From Candidatus Babeliales bacterium (GTDB lineage Bacteria > Babelota > Babeliae > Babelales > JACPOV01): a DNA stretch of 64,000 bases. Positions 59,977 to 64,000 of this stretch are shown here, piece by piece. Position numbers and translations under genes: made by a program. Position 1 is the stretch's first letter; each line of letters opens with the position of its first letter. The DNA lies in NCBI GenBank assembly GCA_036260945.1, contig DATALT010000002.1, forward strand, positions 310,001-374,000, written 5' to 3'. Below the pieces are notes generated by a model that made no database searches, was not told the DNA's origin, and saw only the letters and a program-made list of their open reading frames with translations.

Positions 59977-61383
59977 GTGCTAGCAACGATTTGGGAACAA
60001 TTTTTAGTTATCGCAAGCCAAGAGGCAGGAAGCCGCGTTGTTGAAACGTGGTTAAAAGCTGTTTGTCTCCATCGCTGGGATTCATTGCATAAAATTGTTT
60101 ATGTCAAGGCGCCCAATGCATTCATTAAAGAATGGATTAAGACGAACTACCTTGCAATTTTTCATATGCATCTTAGTCGTCTATTTAACGTTGATCAGCT
60201 CAAAATTGTTTTCGTAGAGGAAAACGAATTAATTGTTTCGCATGATGAAAAAAACGATCATGATGAATCAATTAAAGTATTGCCTGCACATCGAATTGCA
60301 CGTGAGCCATTACAGGAAAAAAAGGGTACAAAGGTTGTAAAGTTTGGCACACCTCTACGCCATCAGCTCAATAAAAATTTTATATTCGATACCTTCATTG
60401 TTGGTCCTAATAATCATATGGCGTACGCTGCGGCGTATGCGGTAACGCAGAAACTTGGCAAATTATATAATCCGCTTTTTATTTACGGTGGTTCTGGTTT
60501 AGGAAAAACGCATTTGATGCATGCGATTGCACATGAAGTAAAATTACATCATAGAAACGTTGAGGTTCTCTACCAACCGGCGGATAGATTTGTCAGCGAA
60601 TTTATTTATGCAATTCGATTCGATAAAGTTCATCAATTTCAATCTAAGTATAAAGATGTTGATGTACTTTTAATTGATGATATTCAATGCATTTCAAATA
60701 AAGAACAAACCCAAGAAGCATTCTTTCATATTTTCAATACGCTCTATGATGCTCACAAACAGATCGTATTTTCTAGTGATTCATATCCAAGTAATATTCA
60801 AGGAATTGCAGAGAGGTTGCGTTCGCGAATGGCAAGTGGCTTAGTTGTTGATGTGCAGATGCCAACGATTGAAACTAAAATAGCAATTCTAAAACGAAAA
60901 GCTGAACTACAGGGTGAAGAGTTACCCGATGATGTAGCGGCTTTTATTGCATCCTCTGTAAATTCAAACATTCGTGAACTTGAGGGTGCGTTTATTCGGA
61001 TTAATGCGTTTGCGCATTTAATGAAACAGTCAATCACGCTCGAATTAGCAAAAAAAGTTCTCGTAGTTCGTATGAGCAAAGAATCTGGTGAAAGATCTCA
61101 GGTCGATTTTGATCGAATTGTAAAAACTATTGGTACTCATTATAGGTACACGCTCGGGGATTTACGATCAAAAAAAAGAAGCAAAGAGTTGTCTTGGGTG
61201 CGCCAACTTGCTATGTATTTTATGAGGAATCTTACCGATAAGTCTCTTCACGAGATTGCTCATTATTTAGGACGCAGCGATCATTCAACGGTGATTCATG
61301 CGTTCAAGCAGGTGCAGGATCGTGTGGAGGCAGATCGAGAGTTCCAGGATCAGATAAATAGAATGAAGCACGAAATGCTCTAA
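59977..61383 (+). CDS. dnaA: Chromosomal replication initiator protein DnaA
   Basis: 468 residues starting at GTG. Domain I begins IWEQFLVIASQ; the AAA+ domain has Walker A GGSGLGKTH at about 170-178, VLLIDDIQC as Walker B and RLRSRMASGL with the Arg finger; domain IV ends with LGRSDHSTVIHAFKQV, the DnaA-box-binding signature. It opens the origin for replication. No dnaN, gyrB or DnaA-box cluster is next to it, so oriC may be elsewhere. Confidence 0.95.
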   Translation: MLATIWEQFLVIASQEAGSRVVETWLKAVCLHRWDSLHKIVYVKAPNAFIKEWIKTNYLAIFHMHLSRLFNVDQLKIVFVEENELIVSHDEKNDHDESIKVLPAHRIAREPLQEKKGTKVVKFGTPLRHQLNKNFIFDTFIVGPNNHMAYAAAYAVTQKLGKLYNPLFIYGGSGLGKTHLMHAIAHEVKLHHRNVEVLYQPADRFVSEFIYAIRFDKVHQFQSKYKDVDVLLIDDIQCISNKEQTQEAFFHIFNTLYDAHKQIVFSSDSYPSNIQGIAERLRSRMASGLVVDVQMPTIETKIAILKRKAELQGEELPDDVAAFIASSVNSNIRELEGAFIRINAFAHLMKQSITLELAKKVLVVRMSKESGERSQVDFDRIVKTIGTHYRYTLGDLRSKKRSKELSWVRQLAMYFMRNLTDKSLHEIAHYLGRSDHSTVIHAFKQVQDRVEADREFQDQINRMKHEML

Positions 61384-61402
61384 AAACAAAGGGGAGGTCA
61401 TT

Positions 61403-61864
61403 ATGATAGGTTTGCTCACTCTATTAATTTTATTAATATGCAATGGTTTTACGGTTGCCAATACAGAATATGCGGCCCGAGATTTTGATTTATTTTTAAA
61501 ACAGTTTGTTAGCTTTGAGCAACAGCCAGCTTTCAAAGATTACTATGCCAATCTCATGGTTCGTGAGAGAGACCGTGTCGATCGTGCAAAAGGAAAACAA
61601 GTGTTGCTTGATTTGGAAAAAAATGGAAAAGCTTCGCTGGAAACCCAGGCTCCGACATATTTTGCGCAATTAAAAAAAGATAAACACTCTGAGCGAGCAC
61701 AAAGAAAATTATATATTCGCTACGGCGCATATCAGGAATTTCTAAAAAATGAAATCAAAACGAAGAATTCATTTTTTGTGAAGGCACGGGGATATGTGAC
61801 CGGCGCAAAAACCAGGGTCGCCAATTGGTTTGGATCATGGCGCAAATCAAAAACTGTCGCTTAG
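61403..61864 (+). CDS. Small secreted helical protein, unknown
   Basis: 153 residues with a strong GGGGAGG site and signal peptide MIGLLTLLILLICNGFTVA. The mature part is basic, helical, with many Arg and Lys and a C-terminus ending in ARVANWFGSWRKSKTVA, which could bind membranes or nucleic acid. No family recognised. It follows dnaA by 19 bases and overlaps the convergent fusion gene by 4. Confidence 0.5.
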   Translation: MIGLLTLLILLICNGFTVANTEYAARDFDLFLKQFVSFEQQPAFKDYYANLMVRERDRVDRAKGKQVLLDLEKNGKASLETQAPTYFAQLKKDKHSERAQRKLYIRYGAYQEFLKNEIKTKNSFFVKARGYVTGAKTRVANWFGSWRKSKTVA

Positions 61865-63387
61865 ATAGCTGATGTAATGGATGCGGGTGCATTATAGGAT
61901 TGGTAAATTTTTTCTTCTATAATTTGTGAACCGAATGCGAGGTTAATTGCTCTCTTTAATTCCGCGCGGCGATCATTAATAATGTACACGCTTCGCGCAA
62001 GAGTGATAAATTCCTCGTCGAAGGACAGTAATCGCTCTTTCTCGCGAAGTTTATCTTCGACATCCCATAGCAATTGATTAACTTTAAAAAGCTCGGCTTT
62101 TAAATGATCCAATTGATCAGAATTACTAATTTGATCAGTTAATGTTTTTCTTAATATTGTTAACTCGTAGTTAATATTTTTCAATTTACTGGCATCAGCT
62201 GTTTTTGCCGATTTTATTTCAAGAATTGTTATTTTGTCTACTAACTCCCCTAATGATATTTCAGTCATAAGGGGCTGCGAGCCTTTAGCGCATGCTTTGT
62301 AGTTATTGAGCCATTCTCTCGGATAAAGATGATGCAAAATGAAATTTTCAACTGAACTATAGGTATTAAGTGCTGCAAATCTGATTGTTTGCAGCAAACT
62401 GCAAACGGGATCAGCAAAAACTTCTCCGTCATCATCGAATGCTGCAAGGTCGTTGCCCTGCACTAAAATATTCCAGGGCAATAAATCTCTATGTTTTATG
62501 TTTGCAAATTCAACCAATGACGAAATTAGCTGCGGCGTGTTTGGCCAAACTCCACTGAGAGCTTTGAACGTTACTAAATTAATGCCGGGGAGCCATTCGG
62601 TTTTACGCACTTTTCCGTTATGTTTTTTTAAAAGATTTTTTTTCTCGAATGTGCTATCAATTTCATAAGAAACGCTCTCTGCATTTGCCGTATTGCCATA
62701 AAACCAATGTTTAACCGGTAACTCTTTTTTTGGTGTTTCAAAAATCTGCATGAGCGCCATCGCGTTTGGATCGGTGTGCCGTGGCGTCTCTGCAATCACC
62801 TTCCCTTTTTTAGCTTTTAAGAAATCTTCAATCGCTTTGATCTCGGAATTATTCATGAAGACTTTATCGGTTGAGGGGGGCGTTTCTATAATAACGTAGT
62901 CGCCCATTTTAAAGACCGCTTGCGCAACGGTTTGCCACTCTTTTCCAAAATGGTGAATAACATTCAAGCAAAGCACTACATCAAAATGCTCACATTCAGC
63001 AAGGCGTCGAAAATCGGAAGGGTTCATATGTTTTTTTAGATAAATAATATTTTTAAGATCGGTATTAAGGGCGCAGAGCTCTTCGAGTTTGTTTGAAGCG
63101 TTGAATGATACGTTTAAGTATTCACCTTCAATCATAACAGCAGAGGAACTGGGAAAGTCGTGAGCTGTTCTAAATGAAAAATACCCTTGAGCGGCTCCAA
63201 TATCCAATATAGTGAAGGGGCGCTTATACATTTTTAAATGCTCTTTGATTGCGGCGTAACGAGTTGCCGACTCTCTAACTCCCGGGCTTATAATTTGATT
63301 ATTTACTATGATATCCTGATATTGTTCTGCCCAAAGTATGCGTGAACTGATCAATAATACGATGGTGAATCTACTGCACTTGCTCAC
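61861..63387 (-). CDS. Methyltransferase + kinase-like + DUF6165 fusion with signal peptide
   Basis: 508 residues starting at GTG with GGGGG upstream. Residues 1-20 look like a signal peptide. Residues 40-210 are a SAM methyltransferase (TILDIGAAQGYFSF at 59-72 and FDVVLCLNVIHHFG at 135-148). Residues about 215-365 hold a kinase-like catalytic loop, HRDLLPWN at 299-306, followed by AAFDDDGE with the metal Asp (318-320). Residues 376-498 match DUF6165 (EISLGELVDKITILEIK and ARSVYIINDRRAELKR). The GT9-like gene on its upstream side suggests work on a surface glycan. The three-part layout with a signal is unusual. Confidence 0.72.
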   Translation of the reverse strand: MSKCSRFTIVLLISSRILWAEQYQDIIVNNQIISPGVRESATRYAAIKEHLKMYKRPFTILDIGAAQGYFSFRTAHDFPSSSAVMIEGEYLNVSFNASNKLEELCALNTDLKNIIYLKKHMNPSDFRRLAECEHFDVVLCLNVIHHFGKEWQTVAQAVFKMGDYVIIETPPSTDKVFMNNSEIKAIEDFLKAKKGKVIAETPRHTDPNAMALMQIFETPKKELPVKHWFYGNTANAESVSYEIDSTFEKKNLLKKHNGKVRKTEWLPGINLVTFKALSGVWPNTPQLISSLVEFANIKHRDLLPWNILVQGNDLAAFDDDGEVFADPVCSLLQTIRFAALNTYSSVENFILHHLYPREWLNNYKACAKGSQPLMTEISLGELVDKITILEIKSAKTADASKLKNINYELTILRKTLTDQISNSDQLDHLKAELFKVNQLLWDVEDKLREKERLLSFDEEFITLARSVYIINDRRAELKRAINLAFGSQIIEEKIYQSYNAPASITSAI

Positions 63388-63480
63388 TTTTACCCCCTGC
63401 GAAACTAAGTGACTATTTACAGATTCACCATAGCATTTTGGATGAGTTTCTTGTCAATGATTAGGTTTGTGCAAAGTGCC

Positions 63481-64000
63481 TTAGCAATCTGCATTCAGCA
63501 ATGTATCAAGTGAGTTGCAAGCTTCTCGTACCGTTGATGCCCAATCGCCTGCGGAGGTTTGGCGAAATAAGCGCATGGTAGGATACCAGAGTGAATCACT
63601 TCGTTTCATGCCATAGCGCCATTCTGCTGCAAATGGAAGGAGCACAAAAACCGGTTTTGCCATAGCACCAGCTAAATGGGCAATTGAAGTATCAACGGTA
63701 ATTACAAGATCAAGGTTTGCAATAATTGCTGCGGTATCAACAAATGCGCCCGTTTTTTTATCAAGCTCTTCGTCTAAAATTATAAGATTGCTACGATCAT
63801 CTTTGTTCAGTTTGCAGAATGCATCACCAACTTGAAGATTATAAAAGCTGCATCCCTTTTTTTCAAAAAGTGGTTTTAAATAATCGAATGCCATAGATCG
63901 TTGCATAAGCTGTGCATCATCGCGTGCAGTGCCGCACCAGCATAAGCCCACTTTGTATTGCGGGTCACAACTCATTTTTTTTGCCCAATAATCGATTTGC
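63481..64000 (-). CDS. GT9-type glycosyltransferase, 5' end outside the window
   Basis: The last 172 or so codons of a leftward gene; the frame stays open to the window edge (QIDYWAKKM just before an internal ATG at 63975), so that ATG is not the start. KVGLCWCGTARDDA, then DLVITVDTSIAHLAGAM, KPVFVLLPFAAEWRYG and WYPTMRLFRQ are the C-terminal donor domain of heptosyltransferase-like GT9 enzymes, often found after TPR repeats. It probably adds sugars to LPS or proteins. It lies 93 bases upstream of the DUF6165 fusion, a family often seen beside such enzymes. Confidence 0.85.
   Translation of the reverse strand, partial: QIDYWAKKMSCDPQYKVGLCWCGTARDDAQLMQRSMAFDYLKPLFEKKGCSFYNLQVGDAFCKLNKDDRSNLIILDEELDKKTGAFVDTAAIIANLDLVITVDTSIAHLAGAMAKPVFVLLPFAAEWRYGMKRSDSLWYPTMRLFRQTSAGDWASTVREACNSLDTLLNADC

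Noticed and set aside
1-64000. CRISPR array or insertion sequences
   Set aside because: No regularly spaced repeats, transposase or integrase genes were found.

Overview
The window looks like a chromosomal segment of an AT-rich, gene-dense bacterium that lives in close association with eukaryotic cells. The best guess is the phylum Candidatus Dependentiae (TM6) or a similar protist endosymbiont. This is inferred from gene content, not from a marker tree. Ordinary bacterial housekeeping genes (dnaA, dnaE, ruvB, uvrA, mutS, pheS, glyS, rplU, rodA, galU, yebC, yicC, tlyA, ktrAB) are scattered as singletons or short operons. Between them lie about 30 small to mid-size genes that start with Sec signal peptides or membrane anchors. 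Several of these carry eukaryote-type domains: cytosolic phospholipase A2, NCA2, WD40 propellers, leucine-rich repeats and a PAF-acetylhydrolase-like lipase.

Layout. 1-6.2 kb: an edge-truncated glycosyltransferase, a secreted LRR protein, a membrane-anchored Fe/Mn superoxide dismutase, a secreted PEBP protein, PEP synthase and two tiny secreted Cys-containing proteins. 6.3-10.9 kb: a secreted papain/OTU-like putative protease, galU, pheS with tRNA-Phe divergent from it, and a helical-repeat protein. 10.9-14.4 kb: a secreted Nudix hydrolase and a tandem pair of large secreted paralogs of unknown function. 14.5-25.9 kb: a long leftward run with dnaE, a beta-helix protein, yicC, yebC, ruvB, rodA, tRNA-Pro and tRNA-His. 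26-38.3 kb: uvrA, two WD40 proteins, a cPLA2-family lipase, mutS and an NCA2-like membrane protein. 38.5-46.1 kb: rplU, four small secreted proteins including a lipase-like hydrolase, then the leftward operon glyS - yqaA-like - ktrB - ktrA - ABC ATPase - dcd. 46.2-50.2 kb: HtrA protease, a Nudix-fold protein that has lost its catalytic box, TlyA and a secreted unknown. 50.2-54.9 kb: an accessory block (APH kinase, PAF-AH-like lipase, FAD oxidoreductase) lying between two tRNA-Arg genes. 55-64 kb: a pyridine nucleotide-disulfide oxidoreductase, three secreted hydrolases (NlpC/P60, C39-like, AmiC-like), dnaA, and a methyltransferase/kinase-like/DUF6165 fusion next to a truncated GT9 glycosyltransferase.

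Working together: KtrAB handles potassium uptake. RodA and the secreted amidase and peptidases point to a peptidoglycan-based wall. GalU and the two edge glycosyltransferases, with the tripartite fusion, point to surface glycan or LPS assembly. The secreted lipases, proteases, repeat proteins and the NCA2-like protein form a plausible host-interaction set. No CRISPR array, insertion sequence, rRNA gene or clear oriC was found. Many convergent gene pairs touch or overlap, so the genome is compact.
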